Shown piece after piece: positions 45,211 to 52,894 of a DNA stretch of 56,234 nt. A program made the translations under genes and the position numbers. The notes beneath the pieces are model-generated. The model made no database searches and was not told the origin of the DNA. It saw only the letters and a list, made by a program, of their open reading frames with translations. The stretch comes from an uncultured Bacteroidota bacterium. GTDB lineage: Bacteria > Bacteroidota > Bacteroidia > Bacteroidales > F082. The DNA is taken from contig CAITDJ010000031.1 of the NCBI GenBank assembly GCA_903891085.1, positions 1 to 56,234 on the forward strand, written 5' to 3'. Each line of letters opens with the position of its first letter. Within the stretch, counting starts at the first letter, position 1.

Positions 45211-46103
45211 AGATTTTCAGGATAAATGCCATCGAAAATCAATGTGTTCAAATGACCAATAACCGTTTTTTTATCCTGAGGGAAAGTCACTCCAACACAT
45301 CTTTGTTCAACAGCTAACACCTTAACGGTCGCGCTTTTTTCGTTGATTAGCTGTTGGATAACATCTGGAAGGAAGAACTCTTTATCAAGGTTTTTCTTTT
45401 CGCAAAGAAAGTCCTGGAATTTATCTTTAGCAAACTGAAATACTGTTGGCTGGAATCCCCAGCAGTTCATCGATACAAGTGTTGAAAGAGAAACAACCGT
45501 TTCCTTTCCCGCAACTTCCGAGGTGATATTACCGATTGAATTCAACCCTAACGCAAGATTCTCAACAACACTTACCAATTGCCCGGCGGAATTTGTTTTA
45601 CACACTGCCCGCGACACCCTTCCGTGAGGAGACAAGGTATTTATCAATCTGTAACCGGCTAAAGCGTATGAAGTTGGATCGCTTTGCCGCAACAAAAACT
45701 GAAATGTCTTTTCTATAGCCTCTTTTCCGTAATAATCATCGGCATTTATCAAAACAAAAGGTCCGCTCACTGATTGTGCCGCTGAAAGTAATGCATGTCC
45801 CGTTCCCCAGGGTTTCTGACGGTTGAAAGTTTTATCGGTTCCGGGAAGTATAATTTCAGTTTTCTGAACTACGGTTTCAAACTCAATTTTGCCTTTTAAT
45901 AATCTGGAATACAGCTGTTTAACTTCATGTTCAATTTCAGCCCTGACAATGACGACAATTTTTCCAACGTTTAGATTGATTGCGTCAAACATCGCATAAT
46001 CCATCATGCGCTCGCCACCAGGACCAAAGGATTCTAATTGCTTTGTTCCGCCAAACCGGCTTCCAAGTCCGGCAGCCATGATGACGAGGGTGGGTTTAAT
46101 CAT
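45201..46103 (-). CDS. Sugar-phosphate nucleotidyltransferase
   Basis: 300 residues. The N-terminal signature is VIMAAGLGSRFGGTKQLESF, the nucleotide-binding loop of NTP-transferases; NADDYYGKEAIEKTF supplies the metal-binding Asp region. It should join a nucleoside triphosphate to a sugar 1-phosphate. Its start lies 11 bp downstream of the GH109-like gene and its end overlaps the kinase gene, so the three are one operon. The substrate pair (UDP and N-acetylhexosamine-1-phosphate) is inferred from neighbours. Confidence 0.85.
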   Translation of the reverse strand: MIKPTLVIMAAGLGSRFGGTKQLESFGPGGERMMDYAMFDAINLNVGKIVVIVRAEIEHEVKQLYSRLLKGKIEFETVVQKTEIILPGTDKTFNRQKPWGTGHALLSAAQSVSGPFVLINADDYYGKEAIEKTFQFLLRQSDPTSYALAGYRLINTLSPHGRVSRAVCKTNSAGQLVSVVENLALGLNSIGNITSEVAGKETVVSLSTLVSMNCWGFQPTVFQFAKDKFQDFLCEKKNLDKEFFLPDVIQQLINEKSATVKVLAVEQRCVGVTFPQDKKTVIGHLNTLIFDGIYPENLWK

Positions 46104-46114
46104 TGAAATTCATG

Positions 46115-47470
46115 CTAATAATTATCATTCAACGCAAAAATCTGCTTTTCAGCTTCCCATTTCCCATCCGTGAAATCAGGGATTTTCATTGGAATATTTC
46201 CACCTGAGAGGGATTGTTCAGAAAGTGGTGTAATTACGCTCCATACAGCTGAATCATACACACTTATCGGGCAGGGTTCATTTCGCTTTACCGATTCGAT
46301 AAAAGCATTCACAACAAAAAAATCCATACCACCATGTCCGGCATCTTTCGCTTCTTCATTGTAGCGTTGCCACAATGGATGGTCGAATTTTTCCAACAGT
46401 AGTTTCTCTTCCTCCCAACGATGGGCTTCGCTCAGTTTTTCGATATACACCGAATTATTCACATCCATCCACAATCCCATTGTTCCCTGCACCCTGAAAC
46501 CCAGCGAATAAGGCCTTGGAAGACTTGTGTCGTGTTGCAACAAAACCGTTTCTCCCTTAGCGGTATTGATCATGGTGGTAACTACATCACCCAATTTGAA
46601 ATCTATTTTCGCATTGGGATGATCTGGTCCGCCCTTTTCGACAATATAATTATGCAACCCCCTCGATTTTGTTGCCGTTGAAACCAGCGAAGTAAACCTG
46701 TTACCTGCATGAATATCCAGCATTTTCGATACTGGTCCTATCCCATGTGTGGGATACAAATCGCCATTGCGGTCAACCGAATGCTGGGTGCGCCACTGGG
46801 CTTCCGAGAATCCCTTTTCACCAAATTCGACACCTCCCCCATACGGTTGCCTGCCATTGTTGAATTTCACTTCACGCAGATCATGCTGATAACCAGCCTG
46901 CATATGAATCAGTTCCCCAAATATTCCGCCTCTTACCATATTCAACACGGCCATTACATCGCGCCGGTAACACACATTCTCGAGCATCATGTATTTCATA
47001 CCCGTTGATTCTGATTTACGGACAATGTTCCAGTGTTCATCAACAGTAGTGCCCACAACAACCTCACATCCAACATGTTTTCCGGCATCCATGGCATCCA
47101 TTGCCATTTGATAATGCCATTCCCAGGGGGTGGAAATAATGACTGCATCGATATCTTTGCGGGCCAGTAGCTCGCGATAGGCATATTTTCCATCCTGATA
47201 GATGGTTGGAACAGGTTTGCCGGCCGTGTTGAACTGTTTCAGGGCATCATCGATCATCACCTGCTGTATATCGCAGATGGCAAAGACTTCTGTATCAACA
47301 CGCTGCAAACAAAGGCCGAGATGGTCTTGCCCGCGCAGTCCAACTCCGATCATTCCAATGCGGATCTTTGAGTTAGGACTCCCAAAAACCACTTTTGAAG
47401 GCAAGACTGTAAAGGCTGAACCGGCTAACGCCGTCATTTTCAAAAATGTACTTCTGCTGATCGATTTCAT
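46115..47470 (-). CDS. Gfo/Idh/MocA family protein, GH109 (alpha-N-acetylgalactosaminidase)-like
   Basis: 451 residues from the ATG at 47470; a TTG start at 47491 is rejected. The N-terminal export signal ISRSTFLKMTALAG resembles a Tat signal but has R-S where the twin arginine is expected. The Rossmann fold begins IRIGMIGVGLRGQDHL; DAGKHVGCEVVVGTTVDEHW, LENVCYRRDVMAVLNMVRGGIFGE and WRTQHSVDRNGDLYPTHGIGP are GH109 hallmarks (the NAD-dependent glycosidase mechanism). GH109 enzymes release GalNAc from blood-group-A-type and mucin glycans. Together with the downstream nucleotidyltransferase and kinase it suggests capture and activation of N-acetylhexosamines. Confidence 0.87.
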   Translation of the reverse strand: MKSISRSTFLKMTALAGSAFTVLPSKVVFGSPNSKIRIGMIGVGLRGQDHLGLCLQRVDTEVFAICDIQQVMIDDALKQFNTAGKPVPTIYQDGKYAYRELLARKDIDAVIISTPWEWHYQMAMDAMDAGKHVGCEVVVGTTVDEHWNIVRKSESTGMKYMMLENVCYRRDVMAVLNMVRGGIFGELIHMQAGYQHDLREVKFNNGRQPYGGGVEFGEKGFSEAQWRTQHSVDRNGDLYPTHGIGPVSKMLDIHAGNRFTSLVSTATKSRGLHNYIVEKGGPDHPNAKIDFKLGDVVTTMINTAKGETVLLQHDTSLPRPYSLGFRVQGTMGLWMDVNNSVYIEKLSEAHRWEEEKLLLEKFDHPLWQRYNEEAKDAGHGGMDFFVVNAFIESVKRNEPCPISVYDSAVWSVITPLSEQSLSGGNIPMKIPDFTDGKWEAEKQIFALNDNY

Positions 47471-47558
47471 AGCATGGAATTTATCAGCCAAATTTACAAA
47501 GAAAACGAATAAAAAATGCTTTCATCAGGTCGCGGAAAACCTTCAGAATAGGTTCAGA

Positions 47559-49238
47559 TTAATCGGCAATCAGTTTTTTGTACCTGATTCTTGTCGGACC
47601 GGCATCACCAAGCCGTTTGTGTTTGTTTTCCTCGTATTCGGAATAGCTTCCCTCGAAGTAATACACCTGTGAATTCCCTTCAAAAGCCAGTATATGTGTG
47701 GCAACCCTGTCGAGAAACCAGCGATCATGAGAGATGATTACCGCGCAACCGGCAAAATTCTCAATCCCTTCTTCCAGCGCACGCAGGGTATTGATATCGA
47801 TATCGTTGGTAGGTTCGTCAAGCAGCAGCACATTGGCTTCCTGTTTCAGGGTCATGGCCAGGTGTAAGCGATTTCGCTCACCGCCCGAGAGTATACCTGC
47901 TTTTTTACTTTGATCAGTACCACTGAAATTGAATCGGGAGACGTAGGCCCGTGCATTCATGCTTCGGTTACCCAATTTTATTTCGTCGTGTCCGCCCGAA
48001 ATGATCTCATACACCGATTTCTCAGGATCGATTTCGGCATGCGACTGGTCGATATAGCCGATTTTCACCGTGTCGCCCAAATCAAACTGACCGGCATCGG
48101 GTTTTTCCAATCCCATAATGAGCCGAAACAAGGTTGTTTTACCGGCACCATTCGGTCCGATAATCCCGACAATGCCGGCTGGCGGAAGACTGAAATTCAA
48201 GTTTTCGAACAATACTTTATCGCCAAATGCCTTTGTAACATTTTGAAATTCAACAACTTTATTACCCAGTCGCGGCCCGTTCGGAATGAAGAGTTCGAGT
48301 TTTTCTTCCTTCTGCTTGGTATCTTCGCTCATCATTTTATCATAATTCATCAACCTCGCTTTTGACTTGGCATGACGGGCTTTGGCGCCCATACGAACCC
48401 ATTCAAGTTCTCTTTCGAGTGTTTTACGCCGCTTGCTCTCGGTCTTTTCTTCCATCTCCATGCGTTTGGTCTTCTGATCGAGCCAGGATGAATAATTTCC
48501 TTTCCATGGAATGCCTTCCCCGCGGTCAAGCTCCAGAATCCATCCGGCAGCATGATCGAGAAAATAACGATCGTGGGTGACTGCGATCACCGTTCCTTTG
48601 TACTGTTGCAAATGCAATTCGAGCCACTCAACCGACTCAGCGTCAAGGTGGTTTGTAGGTTCATCCAGGAGTAAAATATCAGGTTCGCTCAATAAAAGTC
48701 GACACAAAGCTACCCGACGGCGTTCGCCTCCCGAAAGGTTTTTAACAGGCGCATCGCCATCCGGACAACGCAGGGCATCCATGGCGCGTTCGAGCTTGCT
48801 GTCAAGTTCCCAGGCATCTTTCTGTTCGATCAGGTCGGTCAACCGGCCCTGCTCTTCGATGAGCTTATTCATCTCATCGTCCGACATGGGGTCCATGAAT
48901 CTGTTGTTCACTTCTTCGTAGGCTTTCAGCACATCCACAATTTCCTGAACACCTTCTTCCACGACCTGTTTCACTGTTTTTGTGTCATCAAGGATTGGCT
49001 CCTGATCGAGCATGCCGATGCTGTAACCGGGCGAAAAAACAACATCGCCCTGGTATGATTTCTCCTTGCCGGCGATGATGCGCAACAAGGTCGATTTACC
49101 GGAACCGTTCAATCCGATGATACCGATTTTCGCGCCATAATAGAACGAAAGGTAGATGTCTTTGAGAATTTGTCGTGATGGTGGAATTATTTTACTTACA
49201 CCTACCATCGAGAAGATGATTTTTTTATCGTCGGCCAT
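47559..49238 (-). CDS. ettA: Energy-dependent translational throttle protein EttA (ABC-F)
   Basis: 559 residues, EttA length. Two ATPase domains: first Walker A GLNGSGKSTLL, signature LSGGERRRVALCRLLL, Walker B ILLLDEPTNHLD; second Walker A GPNGAGKTTLF, signature LSGGERNRLHLAMTL, Walker B VLLLDEPTNDID. The EttA-type linker between them (LERELEWVRMGAKARHAKSKARL) inserts into the ribosome E-site. There is no transmembrane domain. It gates the first peptide-bond cycle in response to ADP/ATP. It lies 88 bp upstream of the GH109-like operon on the same strand and has its own strong promoter. Confidence 0.95.
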   Translation of the reverse strand: MADDKKIIFSMVGVSKIIPPSRQILKDIYLSFYYGAKIGIIGLNGSGKSTLLRIIAGKEKSYQGDVVFSPGYSIGMLDQEPILDDTKTVKQVVEEGVQEIVDVLKAYEEVNNRFMDPMSDDEMNKLIEEQGRLTDLIEQKDAWELDSKLERAMDALRCPDGDAPVKNLSGGERRRVALCRLLLSEPDILLLDEPTNHLDAESVEWLELHLQQYKGTVIAVTHDRYFLDHAAGWILELDRGEGIPWKGNYSSWLDQKTKRMEMEEKTESKRRKTLERELEWVRMGAKARHAKSKARLMNYDKMMSEDTKQKEEKLELFIPNGPRLGNKVVEFQNVTKAFGDKVLFENLNFSLPPAGIVGIIGPNGAGKTTLFRLIMGLEKPDAGQFDLGDTVKIGYIDQSHAEIDPEKSVYEIISGGHDEIKLGNRSMNARAYVSRFNFSGTDQSKKAGILSGGERNRLHLAMTLKQEANVLLLDEPTNDIDINTLRALEEGIENFAGCAVIISHDRWFLDRVATHILAFEGNSQVYYFEGSYSEYEENKHKRLGDAGPTRIRYKKLIAD

Positions 49239-49281
49239 GACTATTGAAAATTAGAATGAATTGTGTGCTTAGAATAGAATC

Positions 49282-49727
49282 TGTTTGGACTGCAAAAGTA
49301 AGGAAAATCCGGCTTCAGTCAATCAGTCAGGATTGGCTACTTATTATTTGCCTGCCCTAGCAGTGCCAAATAATAGGTCTGCAAAACATCATTCCACTAT
49401 TTGATGTTTCTATGCTGATATAATGTGTTATCGAATTAATACTATAAAAATTGTATTAGGAGTTCATGAACGCTTCGCTCAGTTGGTGCTTTTGCCTTTC
49501 AAAAGGACGAAAAATATTTAAATTTCTCTTACTTTTCTCTTGAAAGAAAAGTAACAAAAGTTCAAGACTTAAAATTCTTTGAACGCAAAATCTACGAAGC
49601 TTGTCCGCATGCGCGACCCAAGCCGGAGCTATTTGCTTTAATCAGGAGAATCGAATTACGAAGCTCCTTCGGGGTCGCTCGGGAGTCCAATGTCAATGGA
49701 CAAGCTTCTTGTTTTGCAGTCCAAACA
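49282..49727. repeat. Inverted-repeat-flanked intergenic element
   Basis: A 16-base perfect inverted repeat, TGTTTGGACTGCAAAA at 49282-49297 and its complement at 49712-49727, brackets 446 bases with no gene. Inside, from about 49470 to 49733 on the plus strand, an 87-codon frame is open but has no start codon (fragment ...ACPHARPKPELFALIRR...); I associate this kind of text with dispersed repeats in Bacteroidota genomes. No transposase and no clear target duplication. The left arm overlaps the ettA promoter, so part of the symmetry may be a shared promoter-like sequence. Confidence 0.5.
49293..49322 (-). promoter_or_regulatory. ettA promoter
   Basis: Minus strand: TTG (49320-49322), 19-nt spacer, TACTTTTG (49293-49300), an excellent match to the Bacteroidota consensus, 54 bases upstream of the ettA ATG. 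Confidence 0.65.
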
Positions 49728-49887
49728 ATTTAATGTCGTTTTTACAGAACCAAGTTGATTTGACCTAAAATAAATATTTTACAGTTTAAAAGTGATGAGA
49801 GTTTAAAACATCACATCCTCAATTCATATATTGTAATCCGTGAATCTTGCCACCACATCAAAATAAAAATCTGTTTCAGGATTTCAA

Positions 49888-51072
49888 TCAATATGATGCG
49901 TTGGTTAAAGATGAAATGGCTTGAAGCAGGGTTTTGGTTGCAGCCTTCCAATCGTAATAATCATTCACAAATCGAAATCCCGATGCGCCAATTTCATCTG
50001 CTTTTGCTGCATTGGTAAGTAGTTCAGTCACGGCATCTGCAAGTTCGCGGGTGGTTTCCCCAACCAGTAAATCAATTCCTGCCTTGCCATTCAGCGCATT
50101 GTTGGCCAACAGGGTGGTCACACAAGGTATTTTCATCGACATGGCTTCGAGCAGTTTATTTTGCAGGCCTGTACCGATGCGCATGGGTGCAATAAAAACG
50201 CGCGATCCGGCATAGGCCACACGGATATCATCGAGCCAGCCCGAAACGGTGATACGATCGCTCGCCAATCCTCTAACTGCCTTATCGGGGGTGGCACCGG
50301 CAAGCAATAATGTTGCTTGTGGCAGCTTTTCCCAAACCAGCGGCATTATTTCGTTTGCCAGAAACTGCGCAGCATTCACATTGGGCGCATAAGCCATGTT
50401 TCCGGTAAAAACCAAATCATACTTTTTTTCAGTCGTCATGGGTTTGAAATACTCATGGTCGACACCATTGGGCACGATCAGAATTTCGTTGCGTTTTGGG
50501 TGGTCGATATGTTGCCTGTCGGGTTCGCTGATGATGGTTTTAATATCGAAATCAGCAAAAATCGCGTTTTCATAACGCTTCAACCGCTGGTATTCAGCAT
50601 AAAAAAACGGCTTTTTAAAAAACCCGGCAATTTCATAGCGGCGCTTCATCCCCATCGAAAAAACATCCTGATAATCGATCGCTTTTACCACAGACTGAAA
50701 CCGTATATATTCGGCCACCCGCAGCAACTGACCATAAATAACATCGGGTTGGTATTCATCGATCAGCTTATCAATTTTTCGCTGTACCCGTGCATTATAA
50801 AAATAACCAAGCTGCATGGGTTTGCCGGTAAACCAGGCTTTTATAAGATTAATGACTATCCCTATCATGGGCAGATCGATAAAATTGACCGAACGGCAAT
50901 ACGGTTGCAATGCCTTAAACGCCATTTGTTTATCGGCTTTTCTGTCGGTATTCAGGGCACACAAAATAATTTCATGGGTGGCTGCCAGTTGCTTTACCTG
51001 ATTAAAAGCACGCAATTTGTCACCCTTTTCGAGAGGCCAGGGAATACGGGAAAGCAGGACGAAAATTCTCAC
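49888..51072 (-). CDS. Glycosyltransferase, GT4-like
   Basis: 394 residues. N-terminus RIFVLLSRIPWPLEKGDKLRAFNQVKQLAATHEI is the GT-B acceptor-domain pattern seen in the exopolysaccharide-associated Stp1-like transferases. The donor domain shows VPNGVDHEYFKPM, FTGNMAYAPNVNAAQFLANEIMPLVW, and the nucleotide-sugar site VFIAPMRIGTGLQNKLLEAMSMKIPCVTT (E-x7-E-like). It would transfer a sugar from a nucleotide donor to a membrane or polysaccharide acceptor. It is isolated: no polymerase, flippase or other glycosyltransferase adjoins. The C-terminal 20 residues are ordinary, so it appears intact. Confidence 0.9.
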   Translation of the reverse strand: MRIFVLLSRIPWPLEKGDKLRAFNQVKQLAATHEIILCALNTDRKADKQMAFKALQPYCRSVNFIDLPMIGIVINLIKAWFTGKPMQLGYFYNARVQRKIDKLIDEYQPDVIYGQLLRVAEYIRFQSVVKAIDYQDVFSMGMKRRYEIAGFFKKPFFYAEYQRLKRYENAIFADFDIKTIISEPDRQHIDHPKRNEILIVPNGVDHEYFKPMTTEKKYDLVFTGNMAYAPNVNAAQFLANEIMPLVWEKLPQATLLLAGATPDKAVRGLASDRITVSGWLDDIRVAYAGSRVFIAPMRIGTGLQNKLLEAMSMKIPCVTTLLANNALNGKAGIDLLVGETTRELADAVTELLTNAAKADEIGASGFRFVNDYYDWKAATKTLLQAISSLTNASY

Positions 51073-51400
51073 AACACAACTTACTGATGATTAATCGTGA
51101 GGCAAATGTAGTGAAACATCCCCGAATACTTCTTATCCGTATTTTATTCTCCGCCCGGCAACAGACCGATAGGCGATTAACAATGAAAAAAAAAAACAGT
51201 ATAGCATCAGCAAGGTATGGCAACAAAGGCACATTGACCGGAGACATCCAATCCAATTTCCATAGGATAGTGCAGGGTAAGGATTTCATTCAACAGGTCC
51301 CGAAACTTCGGGATCATTACTTGTCACGGCAGCATGACGGGACTGGGCACTGCGTGCCATAGGAAGCCCTAATTATTACCAATAGTTTTTCTGTCCGCCA
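51073..51400. other. Intergenic region with repeat remnants
   Basis: 328 bases. A short palindrome TCCCGAAACTTCGGGA lies at 51298-51313, followed by a GC-rich stretch (to about 51368) unlike its AT-rich flanks. This looks like a fragment of a dispersed repeat. Plus-strand frames here are not convincing genes. Confidence 0.45.
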
Positions 51401-52303
51401 TTATTTCAAGTCGTCAACAATGTCTGAAAAGTCGTATTCGTGAATTAGCATTATGGTGTGTCCTTCTTTTCTCATACTTAAAGCCTTTTCCACTTTTCGT
51501 CCGTAACAAGAAAAAGCCCAAGCAGGATTTCCATTGTCACCTACAATTAAATAATCAGTCTTTCTGTTAACGCTGTCTGTCGGGATGCCACCTAATTTTC
51601 TGATGTCGTTTTGCAATTCTTCTCTGTTGCCTCTTTTGAGAACACCTGTTATGCAAAATGTCTTGTTGGTAAAAAATACATTTGGTTCACTTGTGCAAAG
51701 GCCCGAAATATGTACATCTGCAGTTTCTTTTTTAACTTGCTCGTCAGTCTCTTTGTCGTGTAGTTTTACAAATTGATTGAAGTAAGCTTTTAAAACTAAT
51801 TTTTCCTCCTCATCAACTTTATGGTCTGAAACGATAGATAAAATTAAACTACGTATTTCGTCATAGGGATAGTATGTATTTAAATGTTCATTTTCTTGAA
51901 GCCAGTTATTCAAGTCGAAAATTTCTTTTTCATTTATTGTTCCGTCCGATAAAATCCCGTGGCAAAGTCCCTGCAATGTTTGCAGGTCTGTCGTTACAGC
52001 GTTATAATAGTAGTTTTCATTTTCGTATTTCTGGCATAGCCAATACAAGTCCTCAATTGTTTCTTTAGGCGGAATTTTGTTCGAGATTGTCTGCTCGATA
52101 ATATTCATAAACTCATTGAATGGGTTTCTGTCAATTAGGTCGTTGTGAGTAACTACCCATTTATGAAGTTCAATAATTTCCTTTTCGTTGACTTCCCCGT
52201 CTAAGTTAATTCCAAGTAAAATTCCTTTCAAGGAACTAATTGCTTTGTCGGCTTGTGCTTTTGCCGTATAAATTTTCAATGTCTGGTCGTCAAGTTGTTT
52301 CAT
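51401..52303 (-). CDS. BRCT-domain protein with duplicated TerB-like helical segments
   Basis: 300 residues. Two similar helical units precede the BRCT domain: SLKGILLGINLDGEVNEKEI...WVVTHNDL (about 23-60) and TLQGLCHGILSDGTINEKEI...WLQENEHL (about 108-143), with a third related DHKVDEEEKLVLKAYFNQF near 175. The 'D-G-x-[VI]-N-E-K-E' pattern recalls TerB-like or tellurite-resistance helices. The C-terminal ~85 residues (NKTFCITGVLKRGNREELQNDIRKLGGIPTDSV.RKTDYLIVGD) form a DNA-ligase-type BRCT domain, which binds DNA ends, ADP-ribose or phospho-proteins. The gene is AT-rich, isolated, preceded by a 20-bp perfect palindrome, and flanked by repeats, all signs of an accessory (transferred) gene. 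No catalytic domain is seen. Confidence 0.85.
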   Translation of the reverse strand: MKQLDDQTLKIYTAKAQADKAISSLKGILLGINLDGEVNEKEIIELHKWVVTHNDLIDRNPFNEFMNIIEQTISNKIPPKETIEDLYWLCQKYENENYYYNAVTTDLQTLQGLCHGILSDGTINEKEIFDLNNWLQENEHLNTYYPYDEIRSLILSIVSDHKVDEEEKLVLKAYFNQFVKLHDKETDEQVKKETADVHISGLCTSEPNVFFTNKTFCITGVLKRGNREELQNDIRKLGGIPTDSVNRKTDYLIVGDNGNPAWAFSCYGRKVEKALSMRKEGHTIMLIHEYDFSDIVDDLK

Positions 52304-52339
52304 ATGTGTCGTCTTTTAAAATTTCTGGTTACGAATGGC

Positions 52340-52359
52340 TAATCGCCATATGGCGATTA
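52340..52359. promoter_or_regulatory. 20-bp perfect palindrome upstream of BRCT gene
   Basis: TAATCGCCATATGGCGATTA is perfectly self-complementary. It lies 36 bases upstream of the BRCT gene start, a position suited to an operator for a dimeric repressor. No regulator gene is adjacent, so it could also be the scar of a mobile element. Confidence 0.6.
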
Positions 52360-52588
52360 TATCGGGTCTATGTTGAAGTTTCTTATATAAGTTACATAAC
52401 CACCAAGCCTATCAAAATCAATCATATTGCCGTGTGTTGAAATGAAATTTCTGCATATATCCATCATCGTAGTCAGTGTGTTAGGTTCTTTTTGTTGTTT
52501 GAGTAAAACAAATGTAAATCAGATATTTCATAATTCCAAATGATTGGGCGTAAACTTTTTATACAGTCGAATCACATGCATTTTAATG

Positions 52589-52663
52589 CTGGTCACTGGT
52601 TTCTTGTCACTGGTTGCTGGTCACTAGCTACTAGCATCCAGCAACAAGCAACCAGCCTTTTTT
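52589..52663. repeat. Word-repeat cluster with terminator-like hairpin
   Basis: Repeated words (GGTCACTGG, TTGTCACTGG, GTTGCTGG, GGTCACTAG) are followed by complementary words. CTGGTTGCT (52610-52618) can pair with AGCAACCAG (52647-52655), and GTTGCTGG with CCAGCAAC, then CC and six T. No plus-strand gene precedes it, so it is more likely a repeat than a working terminator. Confidence 0.5.
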
Positions 52664-52755
52664 ATCCAATTTGCATTTTGACTTTACATTTTACACTTTA
52701 AATTTCATAATGAAAATACGGTATTTTACGTAGAAAACTCCTCCAATCACCGTCT

Positions 52756-52763
52756 TAATTTTG
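52756..52763 (+). promoter_or_regulatory. -7 box of the propeller operon
   Basis: TAATTTTG is a full match to TAnnTTTG. It would start the transcript near 52768-52772, just before the first arm of the leader structure. No good -33 TTG is visible. Confidence 0.55.
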
Positions 52764-52782
52764 CCCTGTTCTGAAAAGAATG

Positions 52783-52879
52783 CTCAAAGCCATTTAAAAT
52801 ATAATAGGAGGTCATCCCGCTTAACGCACCTGTTTCATGGCTTTGAGATATATACTGCGTTAACGGGCGACCTCTTTTT
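52783..52879 (+). ncRNA. Structured 5' leader with crossing helices
   Basis: Helix A: CTCAAAGCCAT (52783-52793) pairs perfectly with ATGGCTTTGAG (52837-52847), 11 bp. Helix B: 52808-52828 (GAGGTC..CCCG.TTAACGCA) pairs with 52856-52874 (TGCGTTAACGGGCGACCTC), 18 bp with small bulges, followed by five T. The arms interleave A5', B5', A3', B3', so both cannot form as simple nested hairpins: they give either a pseudoknot or two exclusive states, one of them terminator-like. It ends 16 bases before the ATG at 52895. No known riboswitch or T-box motif was recognised. Confidence 0.6.
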
Positions 52880-52894
52880 AATGAAATGTAAAAA

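Larger units (their letters stand above)
52304..52894. other. Large intergenic region with palindromes and a structured leader
   Basis: 591 bases without a supported gene. In order it holds a 20-bp palindrome (52340-52359), AT-rich sequence, a cluster of CACTGGT/GCTGG-type word repeats ending in a hairpin with a T run (52589-52663), and a promoter plus structured leader (52756-52894) for the operon starting at 52895. Confidence 0.7.

Noticed and set aside
46115..47470. Plain cytoplasmic Gfo/Idh oxidoreductase
   Set aside because: The export signal and GH109-specific motifs (YPTHGIGP, ENVCYRRD) fit GH109 better, though activity is untested.
49470..49733. 87-codon frame in the ettA-glycosyltransferase gap as a gene
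   Set aside because: No start codon in the frame and repeat-like content; described as part of the repeat element instead.
51087..51362. 91-codon plus-strand frame between the glycosyltransferase and BRCT genes
   Set aside because: It covers repeat-like sequence with a small palindrome and shows no domain or start signal; more likely translated repeat DNA.
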